Origin: Larus michahellis | Taxonomy: Eukaryota > Chordata > Aves > Charadriiformes > Laridae | Reading direction: 5' to 3' | Length of the DNA stretch: 64,000 bases | Assembly (NCBI RefSeq): GCF_964199755.1 | Contig: NC_133914.1 | Location: forward strand, 930,001 to 994,000 | Shown here: piece after piece, positions 27,586-39,400 of the stretch | How the letters are laid out: each line of letters opens with the position of its first letter | Numbering within the stretch: position 1 is the stretch's first letter | The notes under the pieces: generated by a model | Seen by the model: only the letters and a program-made list of their open reading frames with translations | Databases searched by the model: none | Told to the model about the DNA's origin: nothing | Translations under genes and position numbers: made by a program

Positions 27586-30473
27586 CTGCTGGGAATCCCC
27601 TTTCCGAGCAGGCGGGGGGTCAGGGGTGCCCCGTCCCACACTTTCCGCACCTCTGCAGAAGCTGGGTCCCCCCCACCCCCTGCGGGTGCCTGGGGCCTGT
27701 GCTCCTGGGGAGGAAAACAAGTTAAAGGCTTTGCTCAGTGAATTATTTAACGTGGCTGTTGGAGATCCTGGCACCGGCGCGGGCCCTTGTGAGCACTGCG
27801 GTATGTGGTAGGTCTCAGGAAACACACTCAATAAATAGACAATTTTATTTACTCAGGCACGGGGGAAATGGTGCTGGTGAAACCCACCCCAGGAGCCAGA
27901 CTGTAACCCCCCCTCCGAAAACACGTCTCCATCCTGCCGCCACGCAAACTCCACGGCAGCGAGATGGGGACGAGAGCCATGTCCGTGGAGGCTGAAATCC
28001 CATAAATCCCAACCAAATTCTCCCCTGGGGGTGGGTGGCGTCTCCTCCGCGCTCCCCTCCGGCCCTGCCCCCTGCCCCCCCCTCCGAAGGTGGGCCAGAG
28101 CCCCTGGGCGCGGGGTGCCCCCAGCTCGTCTCACCCCCCCGGCAGACACTCCCCACAGCCGAGCCGCCGCGGCGGGAGCACCCTGACCTTCATCCCACCG
28201 TTTGGTTCAGCGTATTCCCCTCGGCCGAGAGGTTTAGGTTTCACCTGGAGATTGATTAAAGCCTCCGGGCTGGGGCCGGCGGGGGGGGCAGCGTTAAGGT
28301 GACCTGGAAAGGACTTGGGCCATGGTAGGCGCTCGCTGGAGAGGAGTCGGGGGAGTTGGGAGTTGTTTTATTCCTGCTGCTGGGTGGGGAATATCCAGGC
28401 TGATGTCCCGGGCTCGCCAGGGAAGCCTGGGCAGAGCTGTGTTTGTAAGTGAAGAAGAACTGCTGATTTTTTTTTTAAACAAAGACGTCACTTCTCTAAA
28501 TTGTTTGCTGGAGTCGGCGAGCTGCTAATAAATTAGGGGAGAAAGTGAACTGCCACCACCCACCAGCCGCCTTCTCCGTTACTGTCACTTTCTGGCCTCC
28601 CGCATTTTTACTTTTGCTTTCCAGCCCCCGAGCAGCCCCCGGCAGCCGAGGGAACTCCGCAGGGCTGCGGGGCCCGCCACGCCGCTGGCTGCCGGCGGGG
28701 CTGAGCCCGGGGGGGGTAACAGGGACACAGAGCTGGGGCTGGGCTGGGGCGGTGGGTCCCATCCGCACCCTGTCACTGCCCGGACCCCGGGAACCTCCTT
28801 CGATCCTGGGGCTGGGAGGTTTTGGGATGGAGCCAGGGACTCTGAATCAACACGGTACTGACCCATCCATGGGAACCGGCGGAGGTTTTGGGAAGCCGTC
28901 CTGGGTCCTGCCGGCTTTGCCCCCCTCCTGCCCGGCCACGGGGGTCCCCCAGAGCCGTTCGTGTCCCCTGGCCCAGATGGAAGTTTAAAGCGGATTTCCG
29001 AGGCCGGGAGATGGCGAGCGGGGAGGCCTGCGTGCTCGGAGCTTGATGCCCTCTTGGGATTGCAGCTCGAGTTCCTGGCACGGCCGGGAGGCCGGGATTT
29101 GCATCTACAGGATTTCCAGTAAGTTTTGCAGCCCTGGTATGCAGCGGCGCGGCTGGGGCTGGGCAGGGAGGCCGGCGGAACAGGGGGGGAGCCGGGATTC
29201 CTCACCCGGGCACGGGGACCGGAGCGATGTCCCAGCCTGGCTCCCTGGATGGGGGGATGCTGGGGAGCCCCGGGCAGAGCTGGGGGTGGGGGGAGAAGCA
29301 ACGAGCCCCCTCTGTGTGAGGGAGCCCGGTTTGGTGCTCAGTGTCCGGGACAGGCAGAGCCGGGGGCAAGTGGGCTCAGGGGACCCGGGGCTGGCGTTGC
29401 CCCGGGAGCTGGGCGAGCACCGGGGACAGCCAGCAGCGGTGCCGGGGGGAGCGGGGAGGGCTGCGGAGCACCTGCACCTGCAGAAGGCTTGGCCTCGGCC
29501 CAGGGCAATTAGCTCCTGGCGTGGGTGCGAGCACACGCTCTGACAAACGAGCGGCTGGGACGCCCCGGCATCGCCTCGGGGGGTTCCCTCCCTCCCGCCG
29601 CCGGTGTGGGACGGGGAACCCCCCGGGGCGGGGGCCGCGGGGCCGCTCTGCGGGGCCCCGGCGCTGCTGCGGGGCCGTGTCAGCGCTCGCCCACCCCGAC
29701 CCCAAGCTCGGAGCGACGCCAGCACCGCTGGGAGCTGCGGCGGGTCCCACGGGAGGAGCAGGGATGCTTCCACCCCGCTCTGCCGCGATGCCACTGCACA
29801 GGGAGTGGGATGGGGCAGGGACTCGGCTCCTTTTCCCAGCTCCGACGGCAAGGAAGGAAGAACGGACAAGGACTTCAAGCGAGCTTTGCACCCCCAGGAG
29901 CCCTGGCGTTGGCTCGGCAGACGCTTCACAACCAAATCCCTCCAGAGGCGTTGGGTCCCTGCGAAGGTGGAGGGGAGTCCCGCAGCGACGGCAGCAAAGA
30001 GCCAGCACCGCTCCCCGGGGAAAGACGATTTGCCAGCACTGGCTGCAGGGGGTGAACCCAGAGCCCGCCCCGCGCAGCTTCACCCCAGTCCTTTTCCCTC
30101 CATGCCCGGTGGCTCCCGCACCCTGTGGTCCTCATCCCCACGGTGGCCGCGTGACCTTCATCACGGCGAGTTTTTCCTTGGAAGAGGGTGGCTGGATGCG
30201 GCCGCCCCAGGGAAGGGCAGCCGTCAGCAGCAAAACCCGCAGTAAACCGAGCGCCCCGGTTCCCAACCGCCAACGGCCAGCGCTCGCCCGCGCGGGGGTT
30301 GTGCTTCGCTCATCACCCCGGGGAGAGGCGGAAATTAAAACCTCTTCTTTGGGGAAAAACGCTGCTTCCTAATCAGCTTTTGTCCCCGGGTTCTGGGAGG
30401 TGCGATTAGCTCTGCCACCTTCACACAGCGTCACCCGCCGCACTTGCTGAGCCACCGACAGAGGGTCCGGCGT

Positions 30474-30563
30474 CCCTGCCCGCGGGTGCCGTGACTCCCC
30501 CAGCCCCTGTCCTCGGGTGCCACGACTCCCCCAGTCCCTGTCCTCGGGTGCCACGACTCCCCC
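30474..30563. repeat. 30-base tandem repeat, three copies
   Basis: The unit CCCTGTCCTCGGGTGCCACG plus ACTCCCCCAG occupies 30474-30503, 30504-30533 and 30534-30563. The first copy has a few changes. Confidence 0.9.
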
Positions 30564-32577
30564 AGCCTCTTGGGGATGGCGCTTTCCCTTCTGCATCACC
30601 CCAGGCCGCTCAATTTGTCACCAGGCTGCCTCGGGAGAGCAAACGAAGGCGCGCGCCCTGGTATGGAAGCTTTGGCTCGTGATAATGCCTGAGGTTTACA
30701 GCACCTGTGGCAGACAAACGATGTCAGCTCTCTTCAAAATGCCTTTCCTGTTGGAGTCAGCCAGGGCACTCCTCTGGGAGCGCAGACCAAGTCTTATCTC
30801 CATGATTAGCTAAATATGAACGCCATCAGCTTCAGTATCGACATCGGTTAAGTCCCCACACTCCTGGATGAGAGCAGATTTTTGGTGACCATTGGGATGA
30901 CACTGAGCATCTCAAAACCAGCATCCCCTCCAACCAGAGGCAGAGGCTTTCGCTGGAAACTACCCTTCTTTCCATTCCCATACTTCATTCCCATTTTCTG
31001 TCCTTTAGGCAATTTATTCCCATTCAAATTTAGACTATTTCAAGCAAACCGAAGTGCTTTGGGTAAAGAGCTTTCCTTCGGAAGAGCCTCGCTCGCTCCC
31101 TCTGCCAGCGGCTGATAAGGCATCGCGCTGCCTGCTCCGGCTGCCCCTTCCCGGACCCGCACGTCTCGCTCCGGCTTTACAAGCCGATTCCCTGGTGCGA
31201 GCCAAAAGGATGCTCCGCCAACCCATCGCTTCTCGCCTTGCTGCCGAGGGCCGGTGAGGAGCACCACTCTGGCCACGGCACTGTTGCTGCAGTGGCATCA
31301 GGCTGCCGGGGACCAAGGGCAGCTTGGACCGGAGGACCAGGCTACTGGGGACCAGAGCCACTGGCCACCCGCTGGTCCCTGGCTCCAGGGCACCCCCGAG
31401 CCAGCCCCGCTCCCCCAGCCCTTCCCAGGCAGCAGCCACCCACGGGTGACCTCTCGTGGCCGGTCCCCACACACGGAGCTTTCATACAAGGTCTTTTTTC
31501 CCCCCAAATTCTTCTCCGTGCTCCTCCAGGGCAGATCCCTGTCTCTGCCCGCACAAGGCTGCGGTACCGGAGGGCTGATGCTCAGGAAGGCGCCGGGGCT
31601 GCGTGGCTCCGGTGCTGCTGCTGCAGTGCGCCGCTGGCTCCCAGGCATCACAGAATTGGAAAAAATTTAAAAAAAAAAATAAAAATAAGAAAATTGACAT
31701 TTAGAAAGCCCAGGAGGTGCAGGTAATGCAGCAAGCTCCCTGGCCCGACTGGAACAACCTGGCCCAGATTCTGTAGTTTGCACCAGCCAAATGCTGAGGT
31801 GGAGTTTTCCTCCCCGGCAGCAGCTGCCCCCCGCGGTTCCCGCGCCGGCAGGGCAAGGCAGGCGCCCGCACCGTGCCAGGGGGGCTCCTCACCCTGCACC
31901 GCCGGGCTGGGCACCGCTGGGAAAAGCGCTGGCAGGGGCTACAACAGCCCACACCTGGGCTACGCGCCACGTGTGGGAGCAGCCAGACTCTCCTCAGTGC
32001 GAAATCGCGGCAAACTGGGTGCTTCTGGTAGTGAAAAAGAAGTGGCAGCGGGGGCACCGTCCCCAGAGCTGTCCCCCGGCTCTGCCAAGCGCTGCCCAAA
32101 ACCACGGAGCCTCTCCTGGAAAAAGCGCCAACTGTGCCCGGCTGCTCGACGGTGGACGCGCAAAGGTCCTCCGTTACAAACCCGCACCCCTCTTCCAGCT
32201 CAGACCTAAACTCTGCCAAACGCCCCCGGGATCCCTGCGGCACGTTCAATCAAACCTGCCCCAAACTCCTCCCTGCGGCTCCGGCTGGGTCCTGGGCACA
32301 GGAGCTGCAGGGAGAGGTGGCACAGCCTTGGTACCCGCGGCTGAAGGAGTCCCCGTAGGACGCCCTGGGGTGGCAGGCACCCCCAGCCCCCCCGTGTCGC
32401 CACTCCGGTCACTCACGCCCTCGTCCCACCCCTTCTCCAGGCCACCCTTAAACCCTGGCGCTGGTTTCACTAGTTGGGGTGTAACGGTTTTCAGGGATTC
32501 AGGATGCTCTTCGCTCGGCAGGTCGAGACTGGGCATCGGATCTCAAAGAAAGCACACACATTATCTTACAAAGGAAA

Positions 32578-32583
32578 TTTATT
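32578..32583 (-). terminator. NFYC: NFYC polyadenylation signal AATAAA
   Basis: The minus strand reads GAAATAAATTTCC. A GU-rich downstream element (TGTGTGTG, 32553-32560) follows about 20 bases later. The spacing is ideal for cleavage near 32562. Confidence 0.75.
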
Positions 32584-32860
32584 TCATTTTTATGAAGCTT
32601 ATATTACATGCATCGACTGAAGCTAGTACAACAGTTAACAGCAGGGCTGGGGTTTGTCCAGATTTCCATTAGTGTTTCTGGAATAAACCAGGCCAAATTA
32701 AAGAATCTTTTGCCCTTAGAAAATACAGTCATCATACAAGGAATGGGGTTTTTTTTTTGTTTTGTTTTCACTTTAATTACTCCTCCCCTACTCCCTGCCC
32801 TCGAGCGCATATAGCCAATGCTCCGGCTCACCAAAAAAGGAGGCAGGAGAGGAAAATCTA

Positions 32861-32880
32861 ACACACACACACACACACAC
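32861..32880. repeat. (AC)10 microsatellite
   Basis: A perfect dinucleotide run within the NFYC 3' UTR. Confidence 0.95.
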
Positions 32881-33362
32881 GTACTCCCCCCACCCCATAC
32901 ACCCCTAACAAACCACTGAGATGGGAGGACCGAATCTAGCTCTATTCAGAGAAAAACTACCAACAGAATACCAGGAATAAAGCTCTTAAGCAAACCAGAT
33001 GCAGTACCCTTTAATAATTTCACTAGATAAAAACGTTTTACACGTTGTTCAATGAGATGCTACAAATTCCTGTTGATTAGTTCTCTTTTGGTTTCATGGG
33101 TCTGAACAAGGGGCTGAATACACCGAAATATTGAATTCTAAAAATAAAAATATTGCGTTCTTGTCAGTGTCTGCTGGATATTCTCTCATACCCACCAGAG
33201 GAAGGTGTACAGTGCACCGGAGATTGCGGCCTACTATAGGCTTCCTATCAAGTACAGATACACAGAAGCAGATGCGTTCGTCAGGCCGGGCCGGTCTGGC
33301 ACAGGTCGTGCTGGTACGCGTTTGTTCCCGTGCAGAGAGAAGACTGGCTGCAACGGCCCCCT

Positions 33363-33482
33363 TCAGTCCCCTGTCACCTGCGTGGCTTGGCCGTCCGAGG
33401 TTTGGTTGGTGGACTGAATGAACATGGGCTGGGTGATGTCCTGGCCCGCCGGCATGGTCACTTGCTGGATCTGATAAAGTTG
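33363..33482 (-). CDS. NFYC: NFYC last exon
   Basis: 120 nt including TGA at 33363-33365, encoding [20 protein letters not shown] and [19 protein letters not shown]. Acceptor CTGCCAG. Confidence 0.97.
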   Translation of the reverse strand, partial: QLYQIQQVTMPAGQDITQPMFIQSTNQTSDGQATQVTGD

Positions 33483-36400
33483 CTGGCAGAGACGGAAGCG
33501 GGGGAAAGAAAGGACCGTCAGTTCTCACCCCACCCCGCACCAGCTCCCTCCGGGCACAACGCTGGGTGTTAACCCCACAAGGTCAGCGGTGGTGGTAACA
33601 GCAGCTCTCAGGTCCAAGTAAAATCTGTTCCCCCCGCACTCCCCCCCCCCCAAAAAAAAAAAAGACCACAAATTGCCGCTAGACATTTGCTGCTAAATCA
33701 TAACAAAGTAATTCCGTGAATTTCTGGTGCCCAGACTGAGTCCGGGCGACTTATGGAACAGACAATAGCTAGAGTCTAGGACCTTTATTCCTAAACTGGC
33801 TAGGATTAAAATGGATCCCACCCAGAGTGCAAGGGACTGCGTTAATTGGGAGCAAAGGCAGCAGAACATGAAGAATCCACGTGAATTAAGACCGGCACCA
33901 CATCCGCTTATCCTGCTCCCGGTTAGGGCTCGCTAGCAGCAGCAGCGTCTTCGTCGGGAGGAGCGGATGCAGGCTGCAGGACGGTCTCTCTAGCCCTTGA
34001 CTTCAAAGGGACGTAGCACCAACCGAGTCCCAGGTCTTACCTGTCCGTCTGTGAACTGGCTGAACTGCTGCTGTCCTTGCTGGACTTCTGTCTGCGTTAT
34101 CTGCAAGGGTAAGAGAAGGACGATCACTGACAGCGCTTTGGAGAGGGTCAGAACCCCGCTAACAATACTCTGCTGCTGCCTTTCAAGAGCTTTTAGACTC
34201 TTTCCAACTTCATTACCCCACCACGTGGTAAGACAGGGCTTACGCCGCCGGCCCGCAGTCATGCTGGTGCTAACCACAAGTCAAGAACAAAGGACATGGG
34301 ATTCAGCTGTTCCAAACCAAACACAAGCATGTCCTCCCTGACTTCCATGAGGAGAACGCTGCCTCCAGGACGACAGAAAAGCAGCAGCCTTCCTATCCTC
34401 TGAAGGCAGAGAAGAATCCCTTAGCGACCGGTCTCAACAAGAACATGAGACAACCTGCCGGCAGCAACGCTGGTCCTGATGGTCCACCTCTGCAACAGCT
34501 TCCCTGCGAGGCTGCACGGCTGCTCCTCCCTCACCCAGCCAGAAGGAGCAGAAGTAAAGAGAAGGCTGATGAACCGAGGTTTTACCTGCAGTCAGCTCAG
34601 AAGCAGCAGGAGCTTTATACAGCGAGACACAGACACACACACACACATGCATGCACCTTTCCCGTCCAGGTAAAGGAGGCTTCCGCTACGCTCCTTGCTT
34701 TATTATTCTGATGAAAGTAACAGGAAGAAAAGAAAGGCAGGAATCCTAGCCCAAGAGTTGGTAATTTCGACTGGAATTTGCAGTTTCAGGAGCTAGGGAA
34801 CAACACTTTACCAGTTAAAGCCCTGCTGTTAGAGTGCCTACCTGCTGTGCATTGGTTGCAAGCGTCTGGATCTGCCCCTGGACTACCTGGGTGCCTGACA
34901 CGGGTTGGGCTAAGCGGATATACTGCAGCTGGCCAGCATTCAACTGAACCTGGAGACAAGCGGAGGGGGCAGGGAAAGAAAATTAAACAGATAACTGTGT
35001 AACCTGAAACACACAAACTTGCCGTCTTGTTTCCACAACAGAAGCCTGAGTAACAGAGGACACCGGGAAGCTTCAGTTGATTAACGGTTTAGATGAGTAA
35101 CTACCACAGACCCTGCCGAAGCAAGAACGAAGTCCACAGAACTCCTGCAGGTTCTCGAAGTAAAACCCTGAGGAAGCACAACGTTACTACTTCCTCCAGA
35201 ACGGGAGTGGGCAGTTAGTAGCTAAAGCGTATTAATTGCTAAACTTCAGAGCGCTTTGAGAACGCTTGTTTTTCTTTTGGGTCAGGAGAATCGAGTTACT
35301 ACTTCGACGTATCATTTCGCATGAAGAAGACTGTTATGAGCTGGCTGCACACAATGGCGCTCCTATTATACCCTGCCAAAAAAATATAAGGGAACGTATG
35401 GGAAATTTTCACATAAAGACAGCCAAGATGGCAAACCCCAGGAATACCGCAAGGTAACACGTGGAAGCTTTTAACGCAACTCTGCAGCGCCGACACCCAC
35501 CTGGCAAAGGCCAATACCTTCCGTGTCAACACTTGGTGTGCTACATTCAAACGCAAATTTATTTCCTACAGTCCCTGATCTTGCAGGGTTAGATGCTGGG
35601 GGGGTGCGGGATATGAAATCAGTCTCATCATGGTAACCCCAAGTCTCATCTTGCATTTTGCGCGATAGAAACAGCTAATACTACTAAACACACATCTGAG
35701 AAGCAATAAAAAGGTCACAGTATGATTAATACTACTGCTGGATTTTTCATTTAATGTTACTTAATTTTAGAACATTTAGATTCACAGTCTTAAGGTTAAT
35801 TAAATACAAAATATGTTTTCAGTTTTTTTTTTTTTCTTTTTAAAAAGGGGAAAGAAGGACATACGAAATACCTGAGAACTGCTCAGCGACAAAGGCTCAA
35901 GTGCCTAGAACATGGTCTTGGCATCTACATAAACGCCGCTGACTTCACCAGCTGTGTCTAAAAGCTCCAATATTATTTCAAGAGCAAAAAAACTCCATGT
36001 GAGCATAAATGTTTCAATAGAGAATTTGTTTCTGCACCAAGGCCTGCCCGCAGATCATGTTTTCCACACTGGGGGCTCCTGCATAGATTTTAGCCACGCT
36101 ATTAACTGAATGGGTGGAAGCGATGTAAAAACAGCGCTCTTCCAGAAATGAGGGTAAACGCCAAAGAACCCGCCCAATGAGGTCCAGCTAAGATATAGAT
36201 TATATTTAATACAAGATTAATGCAGACAAACAAATGGTTACCGTTTAATTGATGTGTACACTTCCAGGTTTTTCTCAGGTTTTAAAAAATACAAGCCACC
36301 TTTCCTCGGGCAACCCGTGGTCCTAAACGGTAAGCGGCAGTAGGGAAGCGCAGAGGAGCGGGAGCAGGTGGAAAAGCAGCAGACAACATCAGAAAGGTTC

Positions 36401-39400
36401 TCTCAACGCTCCTGCAATGGCCAGAGGCAGCGCCAGTTTTACGAGCGCGTTTTAAAGTGTCACGTTTGTGTTCTGAAAGATTCTTTGCTGAACCCGAGCA
36501 GATACCAGAGCGAAAAGGAACTATCAGAAGAGAGCGCTAACTACATCAAAAGAGAAAGGAAACTCAATGGAAAAATAATAAAAGCACAGCAGAAAGGGCA
36601 GAACAGACATCAGCGCTGAAGAGACGAAGGGCTGTAATTCTGTGAAACCAAAGACAAACTGCTTCCCAGGTTAGGGCACTAAGGAGCTCTCGCAGCGAGT
36701 GCGGCTCCATGTTCTCTTTCACTTCGCTTGCTGGAAGCGAGCAAGGGGAGAGATGCTTCCTTCAGCACGAACCGTGGCTCTTCAACACGCCGTGATTAAG
36801 AAGAATCCTCTTAATTACAGTCAAAACAGTACCTCTGCTAGATACAGAGGCGCGAATTGTGCCTATTTCATCAAAGCACTGCTCCTAAGTTGCTCTGTTT
36901 TGCAATCTTGAAATTGCCATAGACCCAAGTGCTCCCAAAGACAAAAGACAGCAGACTCTGGCACTTCCAGTTTCCGTCTCACATCTGCAGCATAAGAAGC
37001 TTCCGAGGAGCAGTCACAGCTTCCTCGTCTTAGGTGCTCCCGGACAAGAGGAAGGTAGAACCACATGCCTGGCCAAAACCAGACACTAGTGAAAAAGCCT
37101 GCTAAAACCCAGGACCACTTACAACAGGATCCAGCTACGTGGAGAACAGGACTTTCTGCAGAAGGTTATGGCCCCCTCACAGCTACTTTATAAAGAATTC
37201 TTTCTCCTAGCAGGTCTCCAAGCTCCCTTCTGGTAGGGAGTTACAGCATTCACTGGAAACAACTGGTAAAAAAAAGCATGAACCATTTTTTATTGCTGAA
37301 CCAGAGGAGGCTGCTGCAGCGTTCGGTACCGTTGTAACGGATTCACTGAGGCTGGCGGTGGAGATCTCCTTCCCAAATGCTTTGAAGAACAAGTATCTTG
37401 GAGAGACTTTCATAAGGAAAGGAAGGGGAAAAACGAAAACAAAAAAGGAATGTAAAAGAGAAGTAGTAGAGAACGCAGAGAAGAAAAAGGGTTGTCTGTA
37501 GTAAACCACTGTATTTGGCAAGCGATTCAGTTCCTTTCTGTTCCTTTCTGACCAACACCTGAAGCCAAGCGGTAGGAATCGGCTGAAGACTTAAGAGATG
37601 AAAAGAATTTGGAAGTGAACTGGAAGAATCTGGCCACCCCCACAATCTAAACCTTTTTCAAGATGTTATGGCAAAGCACGAGCACCTGCCAGATGTACGG
37701 AGGGAAGCTTAGCAAATCTCGAAAAGCAAAACTTGTGTGAAAGATCAGTTTTGCCACAGCTGTGGGTACACTTCTTAGTAACAGAAATGAAAGATGAAGT
37801 GAAGTGCTTGTCCTGGTCACTTGCTCTGACCTTTGGGTTGCTGGTTAAGTACACAGAACTGGACAGATTTTTTTTTATTTTCTGTAAGAGGTGTGAAATT
37901 TTCCAGATGGGAACCAACAGACCCGGCTTTGTTGTGATTACAAGTTACAGAGACGGGGGGGAAATGTGACTTTTTTTTGACCCACGTGTTTACCTAGGAC
38001 ACAGGCCAGAATGTCACTGCTGATGCTGGGTACTCAAAACCCCATTCTTAAGGCCACAGCAGGTCTGATGTGAAAAGTGAGGAGATATCTTCTGGTTCTG
38101 CAAAGCCATTCCTCCAACCAGCTCAAAGTCTTTTGTAGAAATATTTCTTATAACATAAAAGTTTATTAATAACTCACAGATGGCACCTTTCCCGCTCAGT
38201 CTGCCAGGTCGTGACTTCAGATTGCAGAGGCAGAGCCAAGTAAAGGCAAAAGAAGTTAATTATGCTTGATTGAAACCACGCTGTAGTAAAGAACTAAGGT
38301 TTATCCAGGAAATATTTTAGTTATTGCTTCCTAATCGTAACTATTTCACTCGGGGGATAAGCGTGGGGCTGGGCACTGAGTCTACACTAGATGGGTTAGA
38401 TTTATCTCCCCCTTCATGTCACACCTGGTTATTTTTCCTCTCTAAGTGCAGGAAACACACCACTCCATCCGAACTTCCTCTTGCAGTTAAAAAAGCGTAC
38501 ATATACAGTCTCATGCCAGAACACCAGCGGACAGTTTGCTCACTGTTACACGTTTCCGCTGGCCAAGTCTTACCGGGATTTGCTGGATTTCTCCTGTATT
38601 GGTGATGATCTGCTGCATGACTTGCATGGTCTGCCCAGTTCCGCTCTGAGCCTGCTGGGTCTGTCCTTGCGGCTGGGCCTGCACTATCTGTACCTGCTGG
38701 CCTTCTCCAACCTGCATCGTCACGGGGGTGGTCTGCATTCAGAACGGGGATAAGGACCAAGCAAGGACTGAACACAGGTGAAACGGCCACAAGATACAAA
38801 GACTGTAAGTGACAGACTGCTTCCTAGACCCGCTGTTCCTTGTTGATGCTTAAATCAGCAGGAAGGGAACCCAGAACCTAGATGACCCTTGTTATTCAGA
38901 TATTTGAACAGCTGGTCGTGACCAGAAAACACATTTCTATCTCGGTATTGACTGTTCTGAGCAGCGAGAACAGGATACTGCAACACATTGCACTTACACA
39001 CGGGCAAGCCGAGGGTTTCGCGGGCTCCACTGCCTGCGAAGCCCCTGGCCGCTGCTCGTGGCTCACCTGCCCTTGCTGAGGCTGGGCGATGATGATCTGT
39101 CCCGGCTGGATGGTGGTCGTGGACGTGGTGGTCTGCTGTCCTTGCTGCTGTCCCTGAACCTGCACCGCAGCAGGCTGCTGAGCAAGCGTGAAATAATACT
39201 GTACGGGCTCAGCTGGGGTCACAGCCTGACGCACCTCCTCCTGCGGCACAGCGGAACGACAGGTAAATGGCAGGGAACGGATCAACACCCAAACACCCCG
39301 ACCACGGCTGAAGCATCCCCCCCATAAGCATGCTCCATGGGAAAGTATCTTTAATACCTCCCTCGTAACAGTTGAACTAAGTAAATCTGAAATGATATAT

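Larger units (their letters stand above)
27261..32559. other. Intergenic region between KCNQ4 and NFYC
   Basis: About 5.3 kb. A MIR-like fragment lies at 27550-27585, back-to-back AATAAA signals at 27830-27849 and a 30-base triplicate at 30474-30563. AT-balanced patches occur at about 28430-28560 and 30660-31060. Open frames in the GC-rich part (28.5-30.4 kb) exist on both strands and resemble nothing known. No gene is called. Confidence 0.6.
32560..33362 (-). other. NFYC: NFYC 3' UTR
   Basis: Runs from the NFYC stop codon to about 20 bases past a canonical AATAAA (32578-32583), roughly 0.8 kb. It is AT-rich and contains an (AC)10 microsatellite at 32861-32880. Confidence 0.75.

Noticed and set aside
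29341-30372. Long plus-strand open frame of 343 codons, with another long frame on the minus strand
   Set aside because: GC-rich DNA lacks stop codons by chance; both strands are open, the composition is Arg/Gly/Pro/Ala-rich and no family resemblance is seen.
31630-31700. Possible CR1 retrotransposon tail (CACAGAATTGG followed by an A-rich stretch)
   Set aside because: It lacks the repeated 8-base CR1 3' end and any upstream CR1 similarity; probably a simple A-rich tract.
26527-32559. CITED4 or another gene between KCNQ4 and NFYC
   Set aside because: No conserved CITED C-terminal motif or other family signature was seen on either strand.
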